Shown here: positions 29,843 to 56,579 of the stretch, piece after piece | How positions within the stretch are numbered: the stretch's first letter is position 1 | How the letters are laid out: every line of letters begins with the position of its first letter | The notes under the pieces: generated by a model | What the model was told of the DNA's origin: nothing | Databases searched by the model: none | What the model saw: the letters and a program-made list of their open reading frames with translations, nothing else | Position numbers and translations under genes: made by a program | Assembly: GCF_901709675.1 (NCBI RefSeq) | Contig: NC_051091.1 | Span: 7,598,967 to 7,662,966, forward strand | Direction: 5' to 3' | Length of the DNA: 64,000 nucleotides | DNA from: Syngnathus acus | Taxonomy: Eukaryota > Chordata > Actinopteri > Syngnathiformes > Syngnathidae

Positions 29843-31231
29843 CAAGCAAATCCATCCACACTTTTTTTTTTATATTGCATGTCCTCATTAGGGTGGTGGG
29901 TGAACTGGATTCTATCTTTGCTAATTTTGTGTGAGAGTACAAATAGAGTACACAAGTGTATGCTCAGGGTTGTTGAAGATTTTGTACTGTATTGTATGCT
30001 GTTTTATGTACATTTCCATTGTATTAATATATAATGATTTCTTATTTATTTGACCTATTCTGTGTCTTTAAATGTCTATTTGTTATAGTGTATTTTGTTT
30101 ATTTATATCCATTATGATTGATCAGGTCTTTCACTGCTGCCTTGTAATGCCACACATTACACTTCCATGTGTTATATATCATTATTGCAATTTAGAAAAC
30201 AACATTCAAATGTAGGTGAAAAATCCACAATCAGTTAAAAGGTCAAATTGAATTTGTCACTGTTCAATTCATGATAATAAGAGTGTCATTTTATTGTGCT
30301 TTTGTATTTGAATGTCTTCGAAGTCTGCCCTTTAAAATCAAAACAACAGTGTGAAGACGTCTTTATTCCATGACTGACTGCCAATAAGTCAAACTTGACA
30401 TCAAATCAACAAAGACCAGTTGATGTCACAAAGGACAATCATATGATGATGTCACTAAGGACAAACATATCACCCCACCATTAAGTAGTCCTGAGGTCCA
30501 CTACAATAGTAAAAACAAAAAGATTATTGGAGGTGTATATGACTTGTCATTAGGATATAAATCTGTGTCATAAATAACCCAGGCACTTTTCCTGGTAAGC
30601 TTCAGCGACTGCCAAGAAATGAAAGAAGAGAGTAAACAAGTCACAGCATCGGATTATGTGTCCAGAAACAGTACCCGGTCGCCTTGACTGAGGGTGAACT
30701 ACATTTCCCATGATCTTTTGGCGTGACTGTCTTCAGACTGCACCGAGTCAACTGAAGTCAGTGTGATGGTGAGGGTGAACTACATTTCCCATGATCCTTT
30801 GGCGTGACTGTCCTCAGACTGCACCGAGTCCACTCAAGTCAGTGTGATGATGGAAGCACAGCTGTGAAGTGTGAACATCTTACGAGCTACGTTTTATTCC
30901 CCAGGTAGGACTTTTAAACGAAATTACAATTCTTACTATGATAAATAAATAGTCGAAGGCTTTTATGACTGCTATCCTAACTGTACTTGAAGACCTGTAC
31001 CAAACTTGTTTTGAGTATTTACACATGGTAACTAAATGTTAAATTTATATATATTTGTCTGTCTGTCCAAAGTGAAAAAAAACCCCAGTATGGTAAAAGT
31101 ATAAGCACATTGTTTATAAACACGAGATGGGAGGCCATGCTGTATTGCCCAACAGTGTTCCTCTTATATGTCTGGTCAGCTGTCCTTCTCCTGTTGCCGG
31201 ATCAGCGTGTGCCTTCCTCCTCGTCAAAGTC
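29843..31231. other. smug1-calcoco1 interval, position of the HOXC cluster in human
   Basis: About 1.4 kb with no coding sequence. It must hold the smug1 3' UTR and the calcoco1 promoter and 5' UTR. In human the HOXC cluster lies between these two genes, with both in the same relative orientation. No homeobox motif (such as WFQNRR) is encoded on either strand, and I see no miR-196-like sequence. Confidence 0.7.
30690..30850. promoter_or_regulatory. Tandemly duplicated 81-bp module with ZNF143-like sites
   Basis: Two copies with an 81-bp period (30690-30770, 30771-30850) differ at a few positions. Each contains ACTACATTTCCCATGAT (30698-30714 and 30779-30795), close to the ZNF143/Staf consensus ACTACAnnTCCCAnnATGC. 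The module lies about 400-550 bp upstream of the calcoco1 ATG, a typical promoter position for this factor. Confidence 0.6.
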
Positions 31232-34200
31232 ATGGAGAAACAATATCCACAGTCCTCGGTGGTGTTTCGAAATGTGGGTCAACGTTACTTCCCCCAAACC
31301 AGAGTCGAGTGTCACTACAGCGTGACTGCAACCCATCAGTGGAGCAGCAGTGACTGGATTGGGATCTTCAAGGTTTGAGTGCATATTTAAATTGCCACGG
31401 ATTACATTTTTGATGTTCTATTTGGGGTTTCCTTTGATTTATTTTATTAGGATGATGATGTCTTTGATTAGATTATATTTGATTATTCATATATTATTAT
31501 TGATTTATTTTATTTTCCTTTATCATGGGTAAATCAGAGGCACTTAAATAACGGCAGGTGTGTGCTGAATTCCATTTAATATGGGTTTAAATAGGATTAT
31601 TTTTAGCACAGCCCACCAGGTGTGTAGACTTTTGATACCCTCTGTATTGTTTGCCATTTGATGTGTAGGTGTACCTAACCTTGGTGGTCTTGTTCCTCCA
31701 TACTATAGGTGGGATGGTCGTCACTTAGCGAGTACCACACGTACGCTTGGTCGCTTGTCCCCGAAGGCTACGCCGAAGGAAGTGCTGTTGACAGCTGTGC
31801 ACTTTTTCAAGGTAAACATCATGCACTGAAAAGATTTACTCGGTAGTAAAAGTTTGTCAAGAAATGTTGTTGTTTTTGACAGCTTTCTACCTGCCTCGCC
31901 CCAGCCCGGTGGAGTACCGATTCGTCTACGTCGACAAGATGGGGAAAGTGTGCGCCCAAAGCCGACCCTTCACCTTCTGCGCCCCAAACCTCTGGATGAG
32001 TTGGAGACCTTGAGTGAAGAGCGAAATGAGGAAGAAGGAGGAGGCTATGATGACGAGGAGGAGCTGCTCCTCGTAGTCCCCAGAGCTCAGCTGCTCCAGG
32101 TGGGAAAGAAAAGCTGCCGGGCGTTCACTTTTGTGTGCCATTTGAATTTGCTGAAGATAATTTGCTCTCCACAGAGTGAGCTGGACAAGTGCTTGAGGGA
32201 GAAAGCAGAGTTGCGGCAGGCTGTGCAGGAGGCCAAACAGGAAATAGAGGAGGAGAGGAGGAGCAACGTAACAGCTAAGGTGGAATGGGAGAGCGAAAGG
32301 GATGCTTTGAAGGAGGAGTTAGACCAGCTCGGTCAAAACCTGACACATAAATGTGACGCCTTGAAGAAAGTGGAAGGAGAAAACAAAGTAAGACCTAACA
32401 CAGATCATGTTTGATGGTTGATTAATTCTCATGTGCTGCTTTGCAGGATGTGAAAAGCAGTGAGGAGAATCTCTCCTCGGAACTGAGTCAACTTACGGAT
32501 GAACAAGCGCACATTCAGCAACAAATGAAAGACTTGGAAGATGAAGTCAAGGTGTTGACTGATAGAGAGAAAGAGACAAAAGTGGAGATGGAAAGGCAAG
32601 TTTTGAAAACTCATGATAGATGCTTGGACAGCGAAGTTCACTTGGTGCCAGATCTCTTGCTAAATAGGAAAGTAGTAATTGGTGCCTTGACTGAGAGGCC
32701 AAGATTATTGTGTGGTAGTCATAAATTAATTAAAATAAACCAAACAGGTTTCGAGGCAGTGTATGAAAGCCTCAGCTCCTCTCTTAGCTCCTCAGTACGG
32801 CAGTAATATTATTTGTGCTTTAAGGATAAAGAATATATTTCTAGCCTACACGCCTTTGAAATTTCTAATTAGCATTAAGGTAGCTTTGTGTGTGATCACA
32901 CTTTGACACTTCCCCTGCAGGCAGGAGGAGATACTGATGAAACTATCAGCTCAGATCAAAAATGTCGAAGAAAAGAGAAAGTTGCTGCAGGTCTGTAAAG
33001 TCCTCCAACCATAGACATCACGTCAAACGTCTTTTGGTTGTCATCGCAAGAAAGTTCATCCTCCCTGTCTTTCTTCCCCGCAGGCAGAGCATGAAACTTC
33101 GCAGGCAGAGGTCCGCGGCCTGCAAGCTCGCCTGGAGGCGAGCGAGCGCTCAGCCGAGGGACTTCGCGGCGAGCTGAGGGAGCTGGGCACCCGCCATGGG
33201 CACACCCACGCCGAGCTGCACCAAAGCCGACTGCAGGTGGCCCAACTGGGCCTGCAGCTCTCTGAGGAGAAGCTTCTTCTCAGGGAGGAGCGTGCCAACT
33301 GGGCCCTGGAGAGAGAAGCTTTCCGGAGTGCGGCGCAGGTAAAGACGTGACAATAGCACATATCGGTCTGTATTAGTATTTTACTGTTCGTTTTAGTGTT
33401 AGATTGTTTTAACCAGAAACATGAAAGCTGCACAGATGACCTCGGAGTGTAGTCTGTTTTTTTCGTTTTTTTTTTTAAAGCCTTTTTGTTTTTACTTCCT
33501 TGACAAAATGTATTTTTTCTTTCAATTTTAGTTTTCGTTATTTATTCACCTAATAACCTGGTGTCTGCATACGTAGGCTGACCACCAGAAAATAGAGGAC
33601 CTCAGGATTAAAGTGCAAAGGGCGGAAGAGCGACTGCAGGAGAAGGAGAAAATGCCGTTTTGGAGAGAGAATGACAGTGATAGTGTGAGTTTTACACATG
33701 CATGCACACATTAATAGTCACTGGCTCATTGCCATGACTCAAATAAGAACTTGCTGTCAATTTGAGATCTCCCCTTTCATTTTTTACTTGTGCTGGCCCA
33801 ATCAGAAGCAGACTGACAGTGGCAAGAAACAAGTGATGCAGGCCGTGGACCGCCGCCTTGCGAACTCTGTCTTCAGGTGACCTTTCCACCACTTAAACCA
33901 GGGGTCCCCAACCACCGGGCCGCGGACCGGTACCGGGCCGCCAAGCCGCACAGGAAAACTTTGTTTATCGACGATCAATTAATTCAGGTCAAGACGCTTG
34001 TCCTGGTCACGTGACATGTTTGCCCAGTCGAGCAAAGTTAGCAAAAATGAGTAAGAATTTATTTTGAAAAATATTTTTAAAAAAATGGCGATTATTTCCC
34101 AATTAGATCCGTCGGTGCATCTGTGTCTCTTGACACAGGTTAAATTCAGGTGAAGACGGTCGTCCCGGTCACGTGACATGTCACCTAAGTAGAGCCCGCG

Positions 34201-34865
34201 AAGCTAGCAAAAATGAGCAGTTGTTTGGAAAGCTTCTTCGGAAAGGGAAAAAAGCCCAATGAGGAGACGGAAGAAGAAGAGGCTACGACTTCTAAGAAAA
34301 GGAAAGCTGCATTTAAAAGAAAATTTCAGGAGTCCTACTTAAAATATGGATTTATCGCCGCAGGTGACTTTGACGCGCCAAGCCCACTATGCACAATATG
34401 TGGCGACAGGCTAACTAACGAGGCAATGAAGCCTTCGAAACTGCTTCGGCACATGGAGACCAAGCACCCTGCATTAAAAGACAAACCTTTGGAATTTTTT
34501 GAAAGAAAAAAAAAACGTGAACAAGAAGGACATTGTCTCCAATTACGCCTAGATGGGACCGGCTCGTTTCATAGAAACAAGCTGAGTGCTCCCAGTAATT
34601 CAACGTAATGGTGAGTTTTATTTTTATGTGGTTTATATTTGTTTTTACGCCAGTCGTATCGTTTTATTTCATTGTATTTATATATTTATTATAAATGTAT
34701 TTATTTATATAAAGGCCGGTCCGCGAAAATATTTGACACGTAACTGGTCCGTGGCGCAAAAAAAGGTTGGGGACCACTGACTTAAACAACACACTTGCGT
34801 GAACACTGCTTTTCATTCCAAATGTTTCCCTCTGCAGTGAATCGGCGAGCTTCATCATGTGGTGA
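31232..34865 (+). CDS. calcoco1: Calcium-binding and coiled-coil domain protein 1, short C-terminus, one frame break
   Basis: CALCOCO1 is a SKICH/coiled-coil protein: a soluble ER- and Golgi-phagy receptor and a nuclear-receptor coactivator. Ten exons: 31232-31372, 31709-31811, 31883-32099, 32175-32387, 32447-32595, 32921-32990, 33084-33338, 33577-33684, 33806-33876 and 34838-34865. The SKICH domain is clear ([50 protein letters not shown]). After it, [16 protein letters not shown] holds the LVV-type LIR core, followed by about 270 residues of Glu/Lys-rich coiled coil. The frame shifts by one base at 31981-31988; every other phase fits one missing base, which would give 451 residues. Human is 691, so the C-terminal zinc finger and last motifs are absent; the end is SESASFIMW. 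Whether it is a live gene depends on the frame break. Confidence 0.85.
31981..31988 (+). other. calcoco1: Single-base frame break in calcoco1 exon 3
   Basis: The SKICH frame reads through SRPFTFCAP and then reaches a TGA within about ten codons. The frame one base over reads [13 protein letters not shown], which matches human PRPMDELVTLEE. The break is at GCCCCAAA, a short C run. The exon exit phase also requires one more base. It could be an assembly error in a homopolymer or a real deletion. Confidence 0.85.
33899..34779 (+). mobile_element. hAT (Charlie-like) element with intact TIRs and TSD
   Basis: An 881-bp insertion in the last calcoco1 intron. The termini are CAGGGGTCCCCAACC and the inverse of CAGTGGTCCCCAACC, flanked by a perfect 8-bp target-site duplication ACTTAAAC at 33891-33898 and 34780-34787, the hallmark of hAT transposition. 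It carries a BED-finger reading frame but no catalytic core, so it is non-autonomous. The intact TSD suggests a fairly recent insertion. Confidence 0.92.
34213..34608 (+). pseudogene. BED zinc-finger remnant of hAT transposase
   Basis: 131 codons starting [14 protein letters not shown], with an acidic stretch, a basic [10 protein letters not shown] motif, then a BED finger (CTICGD ... LLRHMETKH) of the ZBED5-like hAT family. The frame ends just after a basic linker; the hAT RNase H-like catalytic domain is absent. It is an N-terminal fragment inside the 881-bp transposon and not a host gene, although a BED-only protein could in principle be made. Confidence 0.75.
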
Positions 34866-37613
34866 TGTAAAGAACTGTAAGATTGTAGGGCTAAGATTAA
34901 AGGAAGGGTAAATTGAGGATGGGTCATTTTTCAAGAACTACTGACATCACTTTTTTAACAAGTTCTATATCGCATAAGTGCCAATGTTGGGTGCGCTTTA
35001 CTCTCCCTTAAGTGTGTCCCATTTACACATACACAATTTCTTACACACACAATTACTCTTACATACATTAATACAACTTACTATATCCAGTTATAATTCA
35101 ACAGCAACAGTCGACCTAAAATTGGCCAGTAGGTGGCGGCAATGTTCTTTAGTCGAATGCGTCTAATCAGATATGCACACCAAATATATTGCACTAACTA
35201 ACTATACAACTATAAGTGAATCTTATAAAATGAATAGAACAATTATGTTTGAATGGCAACATGTGGATTCACAGGTTAACTGTACCTTCTGCCATCTAGC
35301 ACAAGAACATTTAATTGTCACTGTATGCGATATAGGAAAGAACTTCAGATACATTATTTGTTGTCAAATTGTGCTTTTATGACTTATGAAAGGGAAATCA
35401 TAGTTTTGTTGTGCTGCAACAGTGGTTGGGAGTCACTCCCTTCTAGCATTAATTCTTAATGAATGTAGATGTTTTAACTTTTTTTAACTTTGCAGCTGTG
35501 AAAGATTCAAATGTGAAAATGAGTGCTTGAGTAGATTTGTTAGCACGTGTTTAAAAAGTGGATTCAAGTCTGTGACAAAGGTTTGCATGGCTCTTGTGTG
35601 TAATTTTAGTCGAAGCTAAAACGTCTTGTTGAGCAACTTGACACTTTCATTTACGGCTCACGTTTCATTGTCAGGATTCAAGTATGACATTTTACACTTC
35701 TGAGTTTAGCGCGCCACATATATTGCTGGCGGCATATTCGGAATGCCTGCTTTTAAGTCACTGTAATATAATGAAATGCATTCTGTGTGTCTGGTGAATG
35801 TGATGGTTTTAACTTGCCATTTGTATTAACAGATGACTTTATGGTTGATATGCTTATTAAGTATATGAAAGTGATGACAAAATAAATACAGCTGCACGCC
35901 GACAGGTGTGAAAACACAAAGGGCCTTTTATCAAAAATACAGCCAAAATAACAAGCAAACCAAAGAAGCAAACTACATCTAGATTTAATACCAAGAGCAA
36001 CAAATGAGCCCATTCATGAGATGTTTAAATCTCTCCACACGGAGATAATGGAGAAGGTCGCTGATTATTAAAAAAAAAAAGACACATTGAGATGGTTTGA
36101 GCTTTAAAAGTCATTAAATATTCTCTGCATATAACAATACAAAAAAATGTCACAATCATCAAGGCGATGGAATTTAAATGAGCCATAGTTGTTTTGAGTT
36201 GTCTGAATTTATACTTTTTAGTACAGATGTCGCCGTCAACCTTGCAGGCGGCTTTTGTTTTATTGCACTGGCTCAAGTTCAGGAAAAAGACAAAAGAAAT
36301 GACTTTATTGCCCCTGGAGGATCTTGCTGCTGCTGTTGCGGGTCTTATTCCATGACATTTAACAATGCAGACAAAAACATTGGACTGAGTTTGTTTAAGT
36401 GACATTCAAAGTGAAGTAACATTCGTCTTAAGCCTCCTGACATTTTTAATACTTTGATGACATTCCTTACATTCAGGCCATACATAACTGCGATGGTATG
36501 ATGAAACATTATTTGGCAGCAGAGAAATAGCCACTGTGTTCTATGTGTGTGTGTGTTAGCTGGAAAACCAAAGTTTTTTAAAATGAACAGAGGTTGACTG
36601 TAGATGGTTGCAGGGTTAAAGAATGCAATTATTTTTTTCATACAGTTAAAAAAAAAAAAACACCTGAGGATTGCTATGATGTAAAAAGTTCATAATGGCT
36701 GCTGGGGCGTCTTTATGGCTTAATGGCGTCCTCTTCATTATGCAATGCAAGAGTACTGACATGGAAAGGTGCCTGAGCACTAAAATTTGATATGCTTAAT
36801 GTCCAACTCAAGCCAAAGTTGTCCCATTAGTGAGCACAAAGAGCGTGAGGACATGAAGATGGACATCAAAAAAGGCTCAAAAGCCTTTCCGTGCTGACAT
36901 CACGAGCGGTTTCGTTATTTTAGAACCACATTTTTTTCACGTCCAGGGATTGGAATCGACGTAAGTTTAGCAGTGCGATTCATTTGTGGATTCAATTGTT
37001 TATCCATTTTCAGTGGATGAGCAAATGAAATAAAATTGGTCTGGATTGGTCTGCTGTCTTCAACTGCTGGTTGTCAACTTTTCAGATTGGTTCAAACAAG
37101 ATGCAACTTTGACAATGCAAGATGTTAACTGAGCAAATAAGAGAAAATATGCAACAAAATAACTGGAATCAAATCACTCATTCTGAATTCCCATCCCTAT
37201 TCAGGATCCCAAAGTCACTATTGCTTGTTTTCGGAAGACGTTGACCACCCTGGAAGACGTTGAAAGTTGGAGACTTGCTCTCACGATGTCTCACTTAAGC
37301 GCATAAACGCACACGCCATGAAGAAATGAGACAAAGAGCTGAGACAATACATCATACAAGAAGAAAGTATAAGTAGCATTTCCTGTAACCCCCCCAAAAA
37401 AGAGATGTTTTCTATACAAGCGTAGCCCTTTTCCTGGGGAGGGGGGGCATTCCTTGTGAGCCCCCCCTCCCGCCTCCCTCCTGTCACTGCGGACCACAAT
37501 GAGTCGCTTGTTGAGTGCTTTTGCTTTGTCCCTCACTCCCTGTAAACTTTGCAATTCTTTTATAAGAGCCTGATGGTGTGAAGATGAGGATTCCAGGGAA
37601 GGGAGTGTCGGTC
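34866..37613. other. Convergent 3' region between calcoco1 and rarg
   Basis: Holds the 3' UTRs of calcoco1 (plus) and rarg (minus). On the minus strand an AATAAA (36304-36309) followed by T/G-rich sequence is a plausible rarg polyadenylation signal. No coding exon is supported; in particular there is no zinc-finger exon that could extend calcoco1. Confidence 0.45.
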
Positions 37614-53562
<15,949 letters not shown>

Positions 53563-56558
53563 GGTAACACTAAAAAGCTACTGCTGTGATTTTGAGCTGA
53601 TTTTTCTCCACGTCTCGGTGGTCAGGGGCCGCAGAGGAAAGCGAAAGGGTCAGGTGCCATTCAGCCAGCACCTCAAGGTGTTGGCTTCTCCCAAGTTGGG
53701 ATGCGGAGGCGAGACTTGTGATGGCCTCCTGGAAATCACGTGACGGCGATGGCCACTAGTCTGCAGAAGAACACGAGACAAGAACACGTTAGATGCTAAA
53801 CGTTCCTCAATTGAAATACATGTAGAAAAGCACTGATGCTGCTAAAGAACAAACAAAAAAAGCGAGTGAGGAAGAAGCGGGAAAAGAAAGCCTTTCTCTC
53901 ATGCTCTGCTTCGCAAATGGTGTAATGATTTCAGCCATATGATTTCAATCAGCACAACTGTATTATAAAGGGTCTCTGTGTTCCCCCTGCCAGCCTGCCA
54001 GCAACATGGGTAAAATTAACCCCTTACAACAACACACACACTAAACTAAGTCGTGCTCATCGTACCCCACAGGAAGGCCTCTGCGCTCTCGCTTTGCTCA
54101 AGGTCGCCGCGATCTCATCCCACCTTTTTCTGTCTTTTTGGGTCTCCCGCTGTGCCTCAGTGACCCGCTGGAAAAGTTATACGAGGGCTGCCCTCTCTTG
54201 TTTCTTTCTCATTCCCTTCAGTGATTTCACGAGTGGGCGGGGCTTAAGTCTCTGTGGTAGAGCTGTGGTAAATACAGCTCAGCCAAAGAATGTCTTGTTG
54301 TTTTGGGCCTGCTTCAGCTTGCGAATCAAACACTCAAACACACACACACACACACGCACGCACAAAGGGAAGGAGATCTGAATTTACAAATGTCTTCCAC
54401 TAAAGAACAAAGGGATTATACTGAATCAGCCAGAATTAAAAAAAAAGGAAAAAATAGGTGGAGTGGTTGAAATGAAGAAAAATCGCTACTCGGCTGTCAT
54501 TGTTATCACGGGTACACGCGGTTACACACAGCTGCTTGTCACTTGGAGAGCAACTACATCAGGTCGACTCATACCTGCTTATTAGGTAAACTGTTCCACA
54601 TGCGCAGGAAACATGAACCCATACACACATGCATGTAGCTGGAAAACGCTGCTTCATTGTGAGAATGTTTCAGTTTTGCGCTTCACATTTTTAAAAGGCA
54701 TAATGGCATCACTGCCGTCCAAAAACAACGCAGCGCTTGCTCTGAATCATCGACATGACCCCAGCTTGGAAAGTTTTTATAGGACTTGCTCCTCCATGAA
54801 AAAAAAGTACATCGAGTTTATACAATTGTTCATGTTGACTGGTATTTGAATGTGAAAGTTTGCATTTCAAAATGTGCCTAAATTTGCCCAAAAAATTGCA
54901 GTCATTATTTTTTTCCTTTGGCGCCATCTTGTGACACTTTAGAGATTTACAAAAAGGACAAAAATTTGCAATTAGGTGAGTTTTTAGAAAAAAAAAGGGA
55001 AGAAAAGGATTTAATGTAGTTGCACAAGTATGTTATATTTTCTTGTCACATTTGAACCAGTCAGAGGAGTAATTTCTCATCGAATAGTATTGTTTAAGCA
55101 CTTTTAAACAAATATATCATAACTCACAGATATACCAAACACAGCACTGGAAATCATCATATTTCATGATCTTTAATAACACAGTGCATTAGGGTAACAT
55201 TAGAATGACAAATCAGCGGTTGTCATTACAGTTAAAATTCTTTTGCTAATTCTTCCCCCGCTCTCTCACACACACACACCAAAGTCAGCGCAGTCAATGT
55301 TGTTTTTAAAGTCATATTTCCCATATTGACATATTTCTGTAACTGCTCGGCTCCGCTGCGGTTTTTCTTCACCGCGAGAGCCAGTTGGGAGAGTCCCTGC
55401 CACTATTTCCACAAAGACCTTGACTGTTTGACGATCAAAGAATGTCAAACACTGGTTTGGATAAAGTGGCCAGGTAGTTTGTGTATAATTTTTTTTCTCA
55501 CCCCCCCCCCCCCTCCCAATCATGCACATGTGCAAAATGCCACATTTAACAAACATTCACACACACAGTGCTGCATATGAGAGGCACATGCAAGCACAGA
55601 CATGCAGTCTGCAAGTGAATGTACACAGATGTTCTGCACATTTAACCCTTTGGGGTCAAGGACTTTTTTTTCTCCCCCTCGAAAGTCGGATGAATACAAT
55701 AATTAATATAACATGGGTTCTTTGTTCGGCATCACCTGTACGTTTTCTTTTTTTATTTATACATTTCACGCTGGTTTGAAAATACGAGAGTGAAGCCAAA
55801 AGAAACTAGTAAAATGGAGTTTCAATTCAAGCGACTTTCAACACAAGAAACTATACAAATATTGATCAAAAGTGTCAAATACTTGCTTTTCCAGGCATCA
55901 CCGAGAGGGTTAATCATGTTCAGGAGCAAATCATCAAGTGGAAAATTCAGCCATTACACACAAGCTGAAGCGTCATTGAAAGTTTCAATTGACCTTGCAG
56001 AATGAAGGAGGAACTAAAGGACAGATGTAGCCTTTGGGTCACTCAGGTTGACGTCGACTCTTTTACAAAATCAAACCCCAAAAAAAAGTCAAGTATGAAA
56101 GCCAGATGTGTAAAAAGATTTGCCATGAAGAGAAAAAAAAATAGTGTTGAAAGGTGAAAAAAAAAAAAAGATGGCAAAAGAGAGCATGAGGAACACAAGG
56201 GGTTCCAAGCATCTGGCTGGCCATGTGTAAGAGTGGAGTGCTATTAATTAGAGGCGCATTGGAAAGTGGATTAATAGGAGAAAGAAGGAACTGTGGTGAA
56301 ACAGCATGGGGGCTACAAGAAAGCACCAGACGGAGTCGTTACCGAACGCAAACATAAAAATAAAGAAACACTTTTTTTATTTCTGCTAATAAAATCATAT
56401 ACGTCCAAAGCCAAGGACTGGTTTCTTTCTCGCTAATGAGTAACACCCTCCGCCCCCACGTTGCGCCTCCGGGGGGAATACACCTTGGGTAGGGCAACAA
56501 AAGTGGCGCTGTGTCTGCGGGCCTCCGGGCCTCAATGCTGCTTTTATGAGCGCAGGCT

Positions 56559-56579
56559 GGGTCAGGTCAGACTGGGTCA
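56559..56579. promoter_or_regulatory. Nuclear-receptor half-site cluster with DR4
   Basis: Three half-sites lie on one strand: GGGTCA (56559-56564), overlapping AGGTCA (56564-56569), then GACT and GGGTCA (56574-56579). The last two make a perfect direct repeat with a 4-base spacer, about 3 kb upstream of the rarg gamma-1 ATG. DR4 is the classical thyroid-hormone/LXR spacing; RAR-RXR prefers DR5, DR2 or DR1. Confidence 0.45.

Noticed and set aside
30600-31231. miR-196 or other HOXC-linked microRNA in the smug1-calcoco1 gap
   Set aside because: Looked for the miR-196 mature sequence by eye on both strands and did not find it.
34213-34608. BED-finger protein as a host gene
   Set aside because: It lies wholly inside an 881-bp element with TIRs and TSD and lacks the rest of the transposase; annotated as a transposon remnant.
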